Shown here: piece by piece, positions 18,494 through 27,564 of the stretch
How positions within the stretch are numbered: the stretch's first letter is position 1
Layout of the letters: the number at the start of each line of letters is the position of its first letter
Source of the DNA: Tsuneonella deserti
Lineage (GTDB): Bacteria > Pseudomonadota > Alphaproteobacteria > Sphingomonadales > Sphingomonadaceae
Length of the DNA stretch: 64,000 bases
Direction: 5' to 3'
Assembly (NCBI RefSeq): GCF_014644315.1
Contig: NZ_BMKL01000001.1
Span: forward strand, 372,001 to 436,000
The notes under the pieces: model-generated
The model's input: only the letters and a program-made list of their open reading frames with translations
Databases searched by the model: none
What the model was told of the DNA's origin: nothing
Position numbers and translations under genes: made by a program

Positions 18494-19732
18494 GTGAATG
18501 ACGTTTTCATCATTGGCGTCGGTATGACTCGGTTTGGCAAGCAGCTCGATAAGAGCCTGAAGGAGCTTTGCGCCGAGGCGACCGCGCTCGCTCTTTCCGA
18601 TGCCGGCTGCGTCGCGGACGATGTCGAGGCTTTGTTTTTCGGCAATTGCGTCCAGGGGCATATGGAGGGTCAACACATGATCCGTGGCGAAGTCGTGGCG
18701 CGCGCAATGGGTTTCAGCGGAGTCCCAGTGATAAACGTTGAGAACGCCTGCGCCACGGCGGCCACGGCCTTGCACATGGCAGCCTCCTATGTGCAGTCGG
18801 GCGCCGCGGACATCGTCCTGGCGCTTGGCGCGGAAAAGATGTTCTCAATTGATAAAGTACAGATGTTTAGCGCCTTCGACGGCGCTTGGGACGTACATGA
18901 AGTCGATGCGTCCCGAACAAGACTGTTAGCGATGGGACAGGGCGTCTCGATTCCCGAAGGAACCACGACCGCCCAACCATATAGCGTCTTTATGGACGTG
19001 TACGCTGGGATGGCGCGCGCGCACATGGAGAAGTATGGGTCGACCCAAGCGCAAATCGCGGCGGTCTCGGCGAAAAACCACATCCATTCGGTGCACAACG
19101 AACTCGCACAGTATCGATCGCCCTATACGGTCGAGAGCGTGCTCGCGGCACCGCCCATTGTCTTCCCGTTCACTCTGCCGATGTGTTCACCAATCAGCGA
19201 CGGCGCTGCAGCGTCCATCGTTTGCAACGCTGCAGGATTGCGTAAGCTTAGCGGATCGCGCGAACGAGCGCTGAGAATCTTGGCATCAGAGATCAGGACG
19301 GGATCTGATCGAGATGCTGGCGACTATGATCACCATGTCACCAAGCTTGCGGCCGTGCAGGCTTACGAGGCTGCTGGCGTGGGTCCCAAGGACATCGACG
19401 TGGCCGAAGTTCACGACGCGACAGCGGTGGGGGAGATAATCGAAATAGAGGCGCTCGGGCTCGTGCAAGCGGGTGAAGGGGGAGTGGCCGCCGAGCGCGG
19501 TGAAACCGCACTCGGGGGCCGGATTCCAGTGAACCCGTCTGGAGGCCTTGAATGCAAGGGTCACCCTATTGGGGCAACGGGGCTCGGCCAAATCTATGAA
19601 CTGGCACTCCAGCTACGCGGCGAGGCGGGAGCGCGTCAGGTTCCCAATGTGCGGATCGCGATCGCGGAAAACGGCGGCGGAGTCATCGGCATCGAGGAGG
19701 CGGTTGTCGCTGTCACGATCCTCGGCCGCTAA
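18494..19732 (+). CDS. Thiolase-family protein (SCP-x-like)
   Basis: This protein of about 412 aa has the thiolase nucleophile region VENACATAATAL (Cys), the GLECKGHPIGATGLGQ motif with the second-half His, and a late NGGG loop. It would cleave a 3-ketoacyl-CoA with CoA. The missing covering-loop features and the SCP-x-like layout suggest branched or bulky substrates (inference). The GTG at 18494 (VNDVFIIGVGMTRFGK) fits the family N-terminus. The longer frame from 18401 would overlap the hydratase gene by 56 bp and adds residues with no family match. Confidence 0.85.
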   Translation: MNDVFIIGVGMTRFGKQLDKSLKELCAEATALALSDAGCVADDVEALFFGNCVQGHMEGQHMIRGEVVARAMGFSGVPVINVENACATAATALHMAASYVQSGAADIVLALGAEKMFSIDKVQMFSAFDGAWDVHEVDASRTRLLAMGQGVSIPEGTTTAQPYSVFMDVYAGMARAHMEKYGSTQAQIAAVSAKNHIHSVHNELAQYRSPYTVESVLAAPPIVFPFTLPMCSPISDGAAASIVCNAAGLRKLSGSRERALRILASEIRTGSDRDAGDYDHHVTKLAAVQAYEAAGVGPKDIDVAEVHDATAVGEIIEIEALGLVQAGEGGVAAERGETALGGRIPVNPSGGLECKGHPIGATGLGQIYELALQLRGEAGARQVPNVRIAIAENGGGVIGIEEAVVAVTILGR

Positions 19733-19764
19733 CGCTTCCACAACAGTTAAATCAGGGTACTCAG

Positions 19765-20910
19765 ATGAACTTCGATCTGTCGGACGAACAACGCATGGTG
19801 GTGGACAGCGTTCGCCGTTATCTCGACGATAAACTCGAGCCCGAAATTCGAGCGCACGGGGAACAATTCATACCTAAGCCGCTGATGCAGACATGGACGA
19901 AAGCGCTCACTGAGTACGGCCATATCACAGCCCCCCATCCGACCGAGGATGGAGGGCTCGGCATGGGATGGCTCACGCATCTACTGATCTTCGAGGAAAT
20001 TGCGTACTCGTCGCTGGACGTTGCAATTCCCGGCTTCATCAACGCGGTCGCCGCCGAGCTCCTGCGGCGCGTTGGATCAGAAAAGATCAAGCAACGCTAT
20101 TTAACAGGTATCCTCGCCGGCGAGACCTTTGTTTCAATGGGTGTATCGGAGCCCGATGTAGGGTCCGATGTCGCAGCGGTAAAAACACGCGCGGTGCGCG
20201 ACGGCGATCACTGGGTGATCAACGGTGAGAAAACTTGGATAACCAACGGCGTCTATTCAGACATTCTAATCTGCACCTGCAAGACTGACGACCATCAGAT
20301 CAGCCACATCCTGATAGACCGAGACGAAAGCGGTTATGAGGTCCGTGATATCCAGAAGATGGCCCTCAATGGCCAGTCGACTGCCCAAATCTTTCTCACC
20401 GATTGCCGAGTACCGGTCGCCAATACCTTGGGGGAAGTGGGCGACGGCGTTCGCAACACGCTTAAAGTATTCGAGATAGCACGCTGCCATATGGCCATGT
20501 GGAGCATAGGCATCGCGCGGCGCGCTTTACATGAAGCCATCGTGTATGCGCGTGAGCGGACTCAGCACGGGAAGAAGATCGCCGGTCACCAGCTCATCGC
20601 GGAGAAGATCGCGACGATGGCGACGAGGATTGATGCGGCACGCTTGCTCACTTACCGTGCCATCGCGCTCGTCGACTCCGGTGAGCGCGCCGAAAGTGAA
20701 TGTTCGATGGCCAAATGGTACGCCACCGAGATGGCAATCGACGCGACCCGGAACGCGCTCCAAATTCACGGCGGTAACGGGGTAACCAAGGACTTTATCG
20801 TCGAGCGGCTGGTTCGCGAAGCTATCATCTGTCCAATTCCAGACGGCACGACGGAAATTCAGAAGCTTATAATTTCACGCGCCGTCACTGGTGTCCCAGC
20901 CTTTCGCTAA
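19765..20910 (+). CDS. Acyl-CoA dehydrogenase
   Basis: This 381-aa FAD enzyme is of normal family length. It has MGVSEPDVGSD (FAD/substrate loop), WVINGEKTWITNG, and the C-terminal signature IPDGTTEIQKLIISR. It introduces the 2,3 double bond into an acyl-CoA and passes electrons to ETF. The catalytic base cannot be assigned from sequence alone. The gene lies 32 bp after the thiolase gene, in the same direction and operon. Confidence 0.9.
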   Translation: MNFDLSDEQRMVVDSVRRYLDDKLEPEIRAHGEQFIPKPLMQTWTKALTEYGHITAPHPTEDGGLGMGWLTHLLIFEEIAYSSLDVAIPGFINAVAAELLRRVGSEKIKQRYLTGILAGETFVSMGVSEPDVGSDVAAVKTRAVRDGDHWVINGEKTWITNGVYSDILICTCKTDDHQISHILIDRDESGYEVRDIQKMALNGQSTAQIFLTDCRVPVANTLGEVGDGVRNTLKVFEIARCHMAMWSIGIARRALHEAIVYARERTQHGKKIAGHQLIAEKIATMATRIDAARLLTYRAIALVDSGERAESECSMAKWYATEMAIDATRNALQIHGGNGVTKDFIVERLVREAIICPIPDGTTEIQKLIISRAVTGVPAFR

Positions 20911-21008
20911 CGAGGGGCAAGGAGCGAAATCGAGAAATCGTTGAACTTTGTTGAGCCGAAAAGATCGACCACGCCAGCGAAGTGCAAGACAAAAGGACAA
21001 CAGACCAA

Positions 21009-21911
21009 ATGGATCAGACGCTTCGTTACGATGGGCGCGTGGTGATCGTCACCGGCGCAGGCGGCGGCCTGGGTAGACAACACGCATTGATGTTCGCGTC
21101 GCGTGGAGCCAAGGTCGTCGTCAACGACCTAGGGGGTGACGCAAAGGGGTGCGGCGCATCTGCTGCCGCGGCGGACAGCGTCGTTGAAGAAATCCGCGCA
21201 CTCGGCGGGGAAGCTGTGGCAAGCCGGACGTCGGTCGAAGATGGTCCGGGGATCGTGCAGACGGCAATCGAGGCTTTTGGCACCGTAGATGTGGTAATTA
21301 ATAACGCTGGCATCCTTCGCGATGTGTCATTTCACAAAATGACAGACGAAGACTGGTCGCTCGTCCAGCGGGTTCACTTGAACGGTACTCGGTCGGTCAC
21401 TCAAGCGGCGTGGCCGATCTTACGCGATAAGTGTTACGGCCGGATTGTAATGACCACATCTGCCGCGGCGATTTACGGAAACTTCGGGCAAGCAAACTAC
21501 GCAGCGGCCAAGCTTGGCATCTTAGGGTTGGCCAACGCCCTTGCAGAAGAGGGGCGTTCGAAAAACATACTCGTCAACACGATCGCCCCGGCTGCGGCGT
21601 CGCGATTGACGGAGACTGCATCCTTCGCGGACTTCATGAATAATCTTCGACCAGAAGCTGTTAGCCCACTTGTGGGGTGGTTAGCGCATGAGAGGTACAA
21701 CGACACCAAGGGTCTCTTTGAAGTAGGCGCGGGTTATATTGCACAACTGCGCTGGGAGCGTTCGCAGGGGCATTGTTTCGGAGCAGCTCGACAGTTCACC
21801 GTCGACGACGTAGCGGAGCGATGGGAATCGATCGTTGATTTCAGCAGTCCTGAGCATCCTTCGACATTAGCGGAAAGTCTGACGGCTATCTCGCGCGCGC
21901 TGAGCGTATGA
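21009..21911 (+). CDS. SDR-family (3R)-hydroxyacyl-CoA dehydrogenase-like protein
   Basis: This 300-aa short-chain dehydrogenase has the Rossmann motif TGAGGGLGRQHA, NNAGILRD, a Ser in MTTSAAAIYG, and the catalytic YAAAK. The extra helix around KMTDEDW and the GILRD loop closely resemble the dehydrogenase part of MFE-2, the peroxisomal D-bifunctional enzyme that oxidises (3R)-hydroxyacyl-CoA of branched fatty acids and sterol side chains. The ATG at 21009 (MDQTLRYDGRV) has AAGGA upstream; a GTG at 20982 would add nine residues. It completes a beta-oxidation set with its neighbours. Confidence 0.87.
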   Translation: MDQTLRYDGRVVIVTGAGGGLGRQHALMFASRGAKVVVNDLGGDAKGCGASAAAADSVVEEIRALGGEAVASRTSVEDGPGIVQTAIEAFGTVDVVINNAGILRDVSFHKMTDEDWSLVQRVHLNGTRSVTQAAWPILRDKCYGRIVMTTSAAAIYGNFGQANYAAAKLGILGLANALAEEGRSKNILVNTIAPAAASRLTETASFADFMNNLRPEAVSPLVGWLAHERYNDTKGLFEVGAGYIAQLRWERSQGHCFGAARQFTVDDVAERWESIVDFSSPEHPSTLAESLTAISRALSV

Positions 21912-21960
21912 TCCGCCTGATTTCCGCACCCTATCCTCGAGCGGTCGGCGCCTGAGATCG

Positions 21961-22005
21961 ATGAGACGCAGGAATGAATAGGCCGCACTTTGAATTGGAC
22001 CACCT
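21961..22005 (+). promoter_or_regulatory. Shared upstream block, copy 2 (before TonB receptor)
   Basis: It reads ATGAGACGCAGG, GAATAGG, CCGCA, TTGAATTGGACCACC. It matches the block at 15898-15943 element by element, and the later part matches 25271-25306. It sits 53 bp before the receptor start. Confidence 0.5.
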
Positions 22006-22057
22006 TACCCGTCACCCCCAGAGTGTGTGGACATAAAAGCACATGGGAGGGTTTGAC

Positions 22058-24220
22058 ATGCGAAGCTACTTACTGGCGTCTGCCGCGCTAATATGTTCGG
22101 GCACCGCCGTTGCCCAGGATTCAGCAGACGAAACCGCCGAACGGCCAGTCAGCGCAACGGAGGCCCTCGCGGGCGAGATTGTTGTCACCGCGACCAAGAA
22201 GGGCTATGGTGAAGACGTCCAAGATGTGGCCGTAGCAGTAACTGCATTCGGCGAAGCGCAACTGGACGCCATGTTCGTCCAAGATTTGCAGAGCCTAAGC
22301 TACGACGTGCCCAACGTGCAGCTTGACGACGTCGGAACGGCTCCTGGCTACGCGAACTTCACGATCCGGGGGCTTGGTATCAACAGTACCATTCCGTCTA
22401 TCGACCCGACCGTCGGCGTGTTCGTTGACGGTATTTACCTCGGAATAAATGCCGGCGTGGTGCTCGACAATTTCGATCTCGCAGGCGTTGAGGTTCTGCG
22501 CGGCCCCCAGGGGTTGCTCTTCGGCCGCAACGTCACCGGCGGTGCTGTCGTGGTGCGGACGACCCAGCCGAACTTTGAACCTCGCCTAAATGCAAAGGCA
22601 TCGGTCGAGACGGGACTTAAGAAGACGATAAGCGGTACCGTCACCGGTCCGCTGATTGACGAAGTTCTTGCGGCGAAAATTGCGGTCTACTATAGCGACG
22701 ATGATGGCTATTTTCGCAATCAATTTGACGGGAAAAGTTTCGGTCGGTCAGAGAACTTAATTATCCGTCCGGCGCTCTCCATCAAGGGCGGCGAGGACTT
22801 CCGCATGGACGTTCGCTATGAGCACGGCGAAGTCAAGGGCGACGGCGCTCCGGTCCAGAGCCACGCCCTTTTTCCGCGGAACTCTACGTTTGACATCTCA
22901 CTGAACTTTCCAGGTTTCTATAACGCGAAGTGGGATCAGGCGATTGTTGAAACGAACGTTGACGTTGGCTTCGGAGAGGGCGTTGTAACCAACATTGCTG
23001 GCTATCGGCATTTTCGGTCGAAAGCCGCTTCCGACATCGACGGGACCCCTAACTCCTTTTTCCACGGCTACTTCAACATTGACCAGTCTCAAATAAGCGA
23101 CGAGCTTCGTTATGCTGGTAGGTTCAACGACCTCGAGATAACTTCTGGTCTGTACTACTTCACGCAAGACCTTCGTTACGGAGAGCTGCGCAACCTCGTT
23201 GGTGGCGCCAGCATCGTATCGGGCGGCGGCACCCAGGATCAGACTACCTGGGGCGTTTTTGCTTCGGCAGATTGGCATCTGAACGATGCAATCACCCTTA
23301 ACCTCGGCGGGCGCTACAGCTGGGAACGTAAGGCGGTTGCCATCGGAACTCTGCGCAAGAACGGCTGCAACATCGATACCTTGATATGTGCGACTAATTT
23401 TACGGACAGTGAAAGCTGGAAGGGCTTCACGCCAAAGATTGGGCTGCAGTGGAAACCCGATGAAAATACCCAACTTTATGGTCTCTATACTCGAGGCTTC
23501 CGGAGCGGGGGCTACAATTTACGCAATACCGATCCCGCAGTGCCTGCGGGACCCTTCGACCAGGAGACTCAGGATAGCTTCGAAGTCGGCGCGAAGAAGG
23601 AGTTTGGGCCGAGCCACGTGAACCTCGCGGCTTTCTATAACACCGTTAAGGATCTACAACGGGAGATCATCCTGCCTGGGCCATTGGGCGTCAGCCAAGT
23701 TATCCGGAATACAGCGGATGCGACTTTCGCAGGCTTAGAGGTGGAGGGGCTATTCTTCCTGCTTCCTAATCTCGTTCTCAACGGTCACGTCGGCTATGTT
23801 CACGGCAAGTACGACGAGATCCGCTTCGATCTGACAGGCGATGGATTGGTGAATGACAAGGACCTAGATCTTAAGCTTCCTAGGCTGTCGCCATGGACTT
23901 ATGGTGCTGGGCTGACCTTTGACCACGAACTTGGCTCGTCATTAACAGCCACAGCCCGGGTTAGCATCACGCACCGGGATGCCGCCCGTTTCACGGACAA
24001 TAACGTAGGTTTTCTCGACGAGTCTGAAATTCTCGACGCGAGCCTCACGTTGGCGACGGGCAACCACTGGCGCTTCTCAGCCTATGGTCGCAATCTGCTA
24101 AATGAGGTCACGATCGGAGGTGACACACCGCTTCCGGTTTCCTTCGGCGGTGCCGGTGCCAGCCTCTCGCCGCTTAATCGTGGGCGGGTAATTGGGGGCG
24201 AAGTAGCAGTAACGTTCTAG
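22058..24220 (+). CDS. TonB-dependent outer-membrane receptor
   Basis: This 720-aa protein starts MRSYLLASAALICSGTAVAQ, a clear Sec signal peptide cut after AQ or AQA. A TonB-box-like EIVVTATKK follows, then a plug domain (GVFVDGIYLG, EVLRGPQGLLFGRN) and a C-terminal 22-strand barrel ending in VAVTF with a terminal Phe. It imports a large or poorly permeating substrate across the outer membrane with TonB energy. Its place in the catabolic module suggests the module's own lipid-like substrate. The ATG at 22058 has GGGAGG seven bases upstream, better than the ATG at 22043. Confidence 0.92.
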   Translation: MRSYLLASAALICSGTAVAQDSADETAERPVSATEALAGEIVVTATKKGYGEDVQDVAVAVTAFGEAQLDAMFVQDLQSLSYDVPNVQLDDVGTAPGYANFTIRGLGINSTIPSIDPTVGVFVDGIYLGINAGVVLDNFDLAGVEVLRGPQGLLFGRNVTGGAVVVRTTQPNFEPRLNAKASVETGLKKTISGTVTGPLIDEVLAAKIAVYYSDDDGYFRNQFDGKSFGRSENLIIRPALSIKGGEDFRMDVRYEHGEVKGDGAPVQSHALFPRNSTFDISLNFPGFYNAKWDQAIVETNVDVGFGEGVVTNIAGYRHFRSKAASDIDGTPNSFFHGYFNIDQSQISDELRYAGRFNDLEITSGLYYFTQDLRYGELRNLVGGASIVSGGGTQDQTTWGVFASADWHLNDAITLNLGGRYSWERKAVAIGTLRKNGCNIDTLICATNFTDSESWKGFTPKIGLQWKPDENTQLYGLYTRGFRSGGYNLRNTDPAVPAGPFDQETQDSFEVGAKKEFGPSHVNLAAFYNTVKDLQREIILPGPLGVSQVIRNTADATFAGLEVEGLFFLLPNLVLNGHVGYVHGKYDEIRFDLTGDGLVNDKDLDLKLPRLSPWTYGAGLTFDHELGSSLTATARVSITHRDAARFTDNNVGFLDESEILDASLTLATGNHWRFSAYGRNLLNEVTIGGDTPLPVSFGGAGASLSPLNRGRVIGGEVAVTF

Positions 24221-24256
24221 GCCGGCAACGGTGCGGCGGGCGCTGGTCCGCCGCAC

Positions 24257-25252
24257 CTAAACCACGTGACGCGAATTACTCACCCGCTCTCTCCACGTGT
24301 CGCGAACATAGCTTACGAGTGCGCGAGCAGCCGGCTTGAGCGGCCAGCGGTTCCGGGCTGCGTAACAAAGCGTTAGTGGCTCGAGAAAATCCGTTTCTTC
24401 AAGTGTATCAAAGCCGGCCCGGAACCAGCTACTTTTAGTAAATTGTCTCGCGATCATGCCGATCGCATCAGACGACGCTACTATTCGCCGTACATGGACG
24501 AATTGATCGGTCATGTGAATTTTTTGTACCGGGTGTTGACCGGCCTGTTCGTACATTTCCTGAATTATTGAACTATAAGGCTCGGAGGAGGAGGGAACAA
24601 CGAACTCGTATTCTACAAGCGCGTCCTTCGCCGCAGCCCGTCTAAGCAGAAGCGGATGGCCGGACCTGACGAACGGAAGGATCTCAATCGTCGCTACCCG
24701 CTCGCATTTAAATTGCGGCCAGCTGGCGAATGCTGGTTCAAGGCCGAAAGCAATGTCAATATCGCCGCGCGAAAGCAGCCGTACTCCTCGTTCGCTATTC
24801 CCCGAGACTATTTCGAAACGCACCGCGGAATGGCGTCGCAGCAATCGTATCAACGGTTCGGTCAGGATCCAATCCATTGAGCCGGGAAATAGTCCAACGC
24901 GCAATGGGCCGGCGTACGGATTCGCGCTTCGGTCCCGATCGCCAAGCAGCTCGGCCATGTCAGCTAGAAGCCGGGCAGCCCGCTCGATGAAATCGCGTCC
25001 TTCTTCCGTCGGCATGACCGAGCGTGATGTGCGATGGAAGAGTGCATACCCCAACTGCCTTTCCAGGTCCGCGACACTTTTGCTTACTGCGGATTGGGAG
25101 AGGCTACAGGCCTCGGCCGCGCGCGAAAACGAGCGGTACTGGCCGACAGCGACAGCGTGTTTGAGGCGAGAGTCGAGTATTGCAAATCCCCAGCGGAATG
25201 ATTCCACTGACGACCGAGTTAGCGCATCCTTGGGATTTCCGCCAAGCTTCAT
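24257..25252 (-). CDS. LysR-type transcriptional regulator
   Basis: This 331-aa protein has an N-terminal winged helix-turn-helix (RSFSRAAEACSLSQSAVSKS, then LERQLG and LFHRTSR). The substrate-binding domain of the family begins at about residue 120 (PLRVGLFPG). It probably controls the catabolic module in response to a pathway intermediate. It is convergent with the TonB receptor gene (36 bp between stops) and divergent from the CoA-transferase gene, whose 101-bp intergenic region holds one copy of the shared block. The ATG at 25252 gives a rather long N-terminal tail of about 25 residues, so a later start is possible. Confidence 0.88.
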   Translation of the reverse strand: MKLGGNPKDALTRSSVESFRWGFAILDSRLKHAVAVGQYRSFSRAAEACSLSQSAVSKSVADLERQLGYALFHRTSRSVMPTEEGRDFIERAARLLADMAELLGDRDRSANPYAGPLRVGLFPGSMDWILTEPLIRLLRRHSAVRFEIVSGNSERGVRLLSRGDIDIAFGLEPAFASWPQFKCERVATIEILPFVRSGHPLLLRRAAAKDALVEYEFVVPSSSEPYSSIIQEMYEQAGQHPVQKIHMTDQFVHVRRIVASSDAIGMIARQFTKSSWFRAGFDTLEETDFLEPLTLCYAARNRWPLKPAARALVSYVRDTWRERVSNSRHVV

Positions 25253-25270
25253 CGTAGATTGGAGGCAAAG

Positions 25271-25306
25271 AGAATGATCGGTAGCTGGTGTTTGAATTGC
25301 CCGCCT
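25271..25306 (+). promoter_or_regulatory. Shared upstream block, copy 3 (LysR / CoA-transferase intergenic)
   Basis: GAATGATCGG, then GTTTGAATTGCCCGCC, aligns with GAATGAATAGG and CTTTGAATTGGACCACC before the TonB receptor. It lies between the divergent LysR and CaiB-type genes, where a LysR operator is expected. A weaker TTGAATTGGCAG occurs at 26499-26510 after the CaiB-type gene. Confidence 0.45.
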
Positions 25307-25353
25307 GAGTCCAAGCGGAGCGGGTCCGCGAAGAGCTTCGGGGATCGGTTTTA

Positions 25354-26451
25354 ATGGCGCTGGGACCTTTGGCTGGCCTGCGGGTAATTGAGGTGGCCGG
25401 GATCGGTCCGGCGCCGTTTTGCGGAATGCTGCTAGCAGACCTGGGCGCGGACGTGATCGTAGTGGAGCGCTTAAGCCCGAGCCCTGACAGCATCGATTTG
25501 GGTTCTGCCGCGATCATAAATCGAGGTAAGAGAGCGGTCGCGCTGGATCTCAAAGCGCTTGGCGATGTCGCCCGTTTTCTCGAACTCGTCGTAGCCTCCG
25601 ACGTGGTGATCGAAGGGATGCGCCCGGGAGTGATGGAGCGCCTAGGTATCGGCCCTAAAGTTTGCCTCGCGCGCAATCCGGGTTTGGTTTTTGGCCGCAT
25701 GACCGGGTGGGGCCAAGAGGGCCCACTTTCGCAAGCGGCGGGCCATGACATCAACTACATCGCGTTATCGGGCGCGCTTTGGTATGCGGGCCAACCCGGT
25801 GACGCTCCAATGGCACCGCCCAGCCTAATTGGCGACATCGGCGGTGGCGCTCTTTATCTAGCGGTTGGTGTGCTCGCGGCCATCATGAACGCGCGCTCGA
25901 CTGGGATTGGACAAGTGGTTGATGCTGCCATTGTGGATGGCAGCGCGCACATGATGAACCTAATGCTTAGCCTCCGAGCACTTGGGCAAGTCGTCGAAGA
26001 GAGGGGCAAGAGCATCCTCGATGGCCCGCACTGGTATGCGACCTACCGGTGTTCTGACGGCGGGTTCGTATCGCTTGGTTCGCTCGAACCTAAATTTTAC
26101 GGTGTGCTTTTGGATAAGATGGGATTGGCTCGCGAGGAGTTTTTCGCTGACGCTCGGGACCAAACGTTGTGGCCAAGCCTGAAGCGGCGTTTCGCTGAAA
26201 TCTTTTCCACGAAGAGCCGCGCTGAGTGGTGTACGTTGCTTGAAGGAAGTGATGCCTGTTTCGCACCCGTCTTGGATCCACAGGAAGCCGCTAAGCACGA
26301 ACACATGATAGCTCGTCGGGTGTATGACGACGTCGACGGGGTACTTCAGGCGATGCCGGCGCCGCGCTTCTCGGCAACACCCTCTGCGGCCCGCGCCCCT
26401 GCCGCTATGCGACGCGAAGCTTTGGATCGCATCCTGCAGGATTGGAATTGA
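25354..26451 (+). CDS. CaiB/BaiF CoA-transferase family protein (alpha-methylacyl-CoA racemase-like)
   Basis: This 365-aa class III CoA-transferase-fold protein has LRVIEVAGIGPAPFCGMLLADLGADVI, NRGKRAVALDLK, and the central GRMTGWGQEGPLSQAAGHDINYIA. Glu/Asp-His pairs of that kind serve racemisation in AMACR, and the close match to that subgroup (including a short small domain) favours a racemase. AMACR inverts 2-methyl-branched acyl-CoA so that beta-oxidation can proceed, matching the MFE-2-like SDR and SCP-x-like thiolase nearby. It starts at the ATG at 25354. A true CoA-transferase cannot be excluded. Confidence 0.85.
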   Translation: MALGPLAGLRVIEVAGIGPAPFCGMLLADLGADVIVVERLSPSPDSIDLGSAAIINRGKRAVALDLKALGDVARFLELVVASDVVIEGMRPGVMERLGIGPKVCLARNPGLVFGRMTGWGQEGPLSQAAGHDINYIALSGALWYAGQPGDAPMAPPSLIGDIGGGALYLAVGVLAAIMNARSTGIGQVVDAAIVDGSAHMMNLMLSLRALGQVVEERGKSILDGPHWYATYRCSDGGFVSLGSLEPKFYGVLLDKMGLAREEFFADARDQTLWPSLKRRFAEIFSTKSRAEWCTLLEGSDACFAPVLDPQEAAKHEHMIARRVYDDVDGVLQAMPAPRFSATPSAARAPAAMRREALDRILQDWN

Positions 26452-26800
26452 GGTTGCTGTCTCATTATCCAATTGTCTGTCGGCGTCTGCGCCATGGCAT
26501 TGAATTGGCAGTTTACCATGCTCCGCATCCCGAAATCAGTCGGGCACCCAGCGGCCTAACAGCTGCCGTTCGGTCGAGCGATCGCGAACGGCCGCGTTCC
26601 ACCCAACACCGGATGTTCGACGGGCCGCGGCAGCATCCTGCAAGCTGACGATCACCTACCAAGCGCAGGATGGGTATACTCGTGCGCCGAATTTGAGCAG
26701 TGCTCAAAACATTGAGAAAAGCGTCACAAAACGGTCGCTCTCCGAGCAATGTGACAGCATCGGCGGTGGGTCTTAGACCCATATGTTACAGGAGGAGCGC
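26452..26800. promoter_or_regulatory. Non-coding gap before resolvase, with two palindromes
   Basis: No gene is supported in this 349-bp stretch. It contains TTTGAGCA-G-TGCTCAAA (26692-26708, 8-bp arms) and TGGGTC-TTA-GACCCA (26767-26781), the latter directly before the ribosome site of the resolvase. They could be operators or recombination subsites of that enzyme. A TTGAATTGGCAG motif at 26499-26510 may be a relic of the catabolic promoter block. Confidence 0.5.
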
Positions 26801-27334
26801 ATGATCGTCGGTTATGCCCGCGTATCCACGTCCGACCAGAATCTCGCTGTGCAGCTTGCCGAGTTGGAAGCCCACGGCTGCGAGCGCGTTTTCACCGACA
26901 AGGCCACTGGCACGAACATAGCCAGGGCGGGACTTACCGACATGCTAGAGTTCGTGCGCGAAGGCGACACACTGGTTGTGGTTCGCCTCGACCGCTTCGC
27001 GCGATCGCTGTCAGACCTCTATGCGATGCTAGAGCACCTGACGCGTCAAGGTGTTGCGTTCCACTGCCTTCGCCAGTCCATCGACACCTCTACCAGCACC
27101 GGCAAACTCACGCTGGCGATCCTGGGAGCGGTCGCGGAATTCGAGAACGACTTACGTCGCGAACGCCAGCGCGAGGGCATCGACCGCGCGAGGGAGCGCG
27201 GCGTCTATAAGGGCCGTAAGCGCACGGTGGACAATGGGGAAGTACGTCGGCTGCACAGCGAAGGGGCCAAGCCTACCGCCATTGCCAGCGCGCTCGGCAT
27301 CAGCCGCACGAGCGTTTACCGTGCGCTAAGCTGA
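26801..27334 (+). CDS. Small serine resolvase/invertase
   Basis: This 177-aa protein of the Tn3-resolvase/Pin type starts MIVGYARVSTSDQNLAVQ with the catalytic Ser in RVST. It has RLDRFARSL, then a long E-helix, and ends with a helix-turn-helix (KPTAIASALGISRTSVYRAL). It could invert or resolve DNA within the island, or be a remnant of a transposon; no transposase or inverted ends are visible beside it. The ATG at 26801 follows GGAGGAG closely; the frame opens at 26783. Confidence 0.93.
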   Translation: MIVGYARVSTSDQNLAVQLAELEAHGCERVFTDKATGTNIARAGLTDMLEFVREGDTLVVVRLDRFARSLSDLYAMLEHLTRQGVAFHCLRQSIDTSTSTGKLTLAILGAVAEFENDLRRERQREGIDRARERGVYKGRKRTVDNGEVRRLHSEGAKPTAIASALGISRTSVYRALS

Positions 27335-27381
27335 TGGAAGACCCGGCATCGTGGGGCCACCACTCGCATATGACAGCACGA

Positions 27382-27416
27382 AAGTAAGGGGCCGACCTTT
27401 CGGCCAGCCCCCCCTT
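27382..27416 (-). terminator. Intrinsic terminator for the three-gene minus operon
   Basis: On the minus strand GGGGCTGGCCGA pairs with TCGGCCCC across AAGG, then TTACTTTC follows. The core stem is GGCCGA/TCGGCC (27390-27395 with 27400-27405). It lies eight bases after the stop of the 46-aa gene and could also stop the resolvase transcript coming from the other side. Confidence 0.65.
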
Positions 27417-27423
27417 GGTTCAA

Positions 27424-27564
27424 TCACTCGAATTCAGTTTCCACACGAGCCAACGCCTCTATGATTTGGTCATAAAGGTGTTCGGCGTCACCGTCCCGAG
27501 GCTTCCGGCCGAGTCTGCGGAAATACATCACCGCAGCCGTGTAGATCATCTCTTCCTCGGTCAT
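27424..27564 (-). CDS. 46-aa acidic protein, translationally coupled
   Basis: The frame begins at an ATG that overlaps the stop of the upstream gene (ATGA, 27564-27561) and encodes MTEEEMIYTAAVMYFRRLGR followed by 26 residues, ending EFE and TGA. It is acidic and helical at both ends with a basic middle. The ATGA overlap and the terminator straight after the stop argue that it is real. No family is recognised. As the last gene of a three-gene operon it may be an accessory or inhibitor subunit (inference). Confidence 0.65.
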   Translation of the reverse strand: MTEEEMIYTAAVMYFRRLGRKPRDGDAEHLYDQIIEALARVETEFE

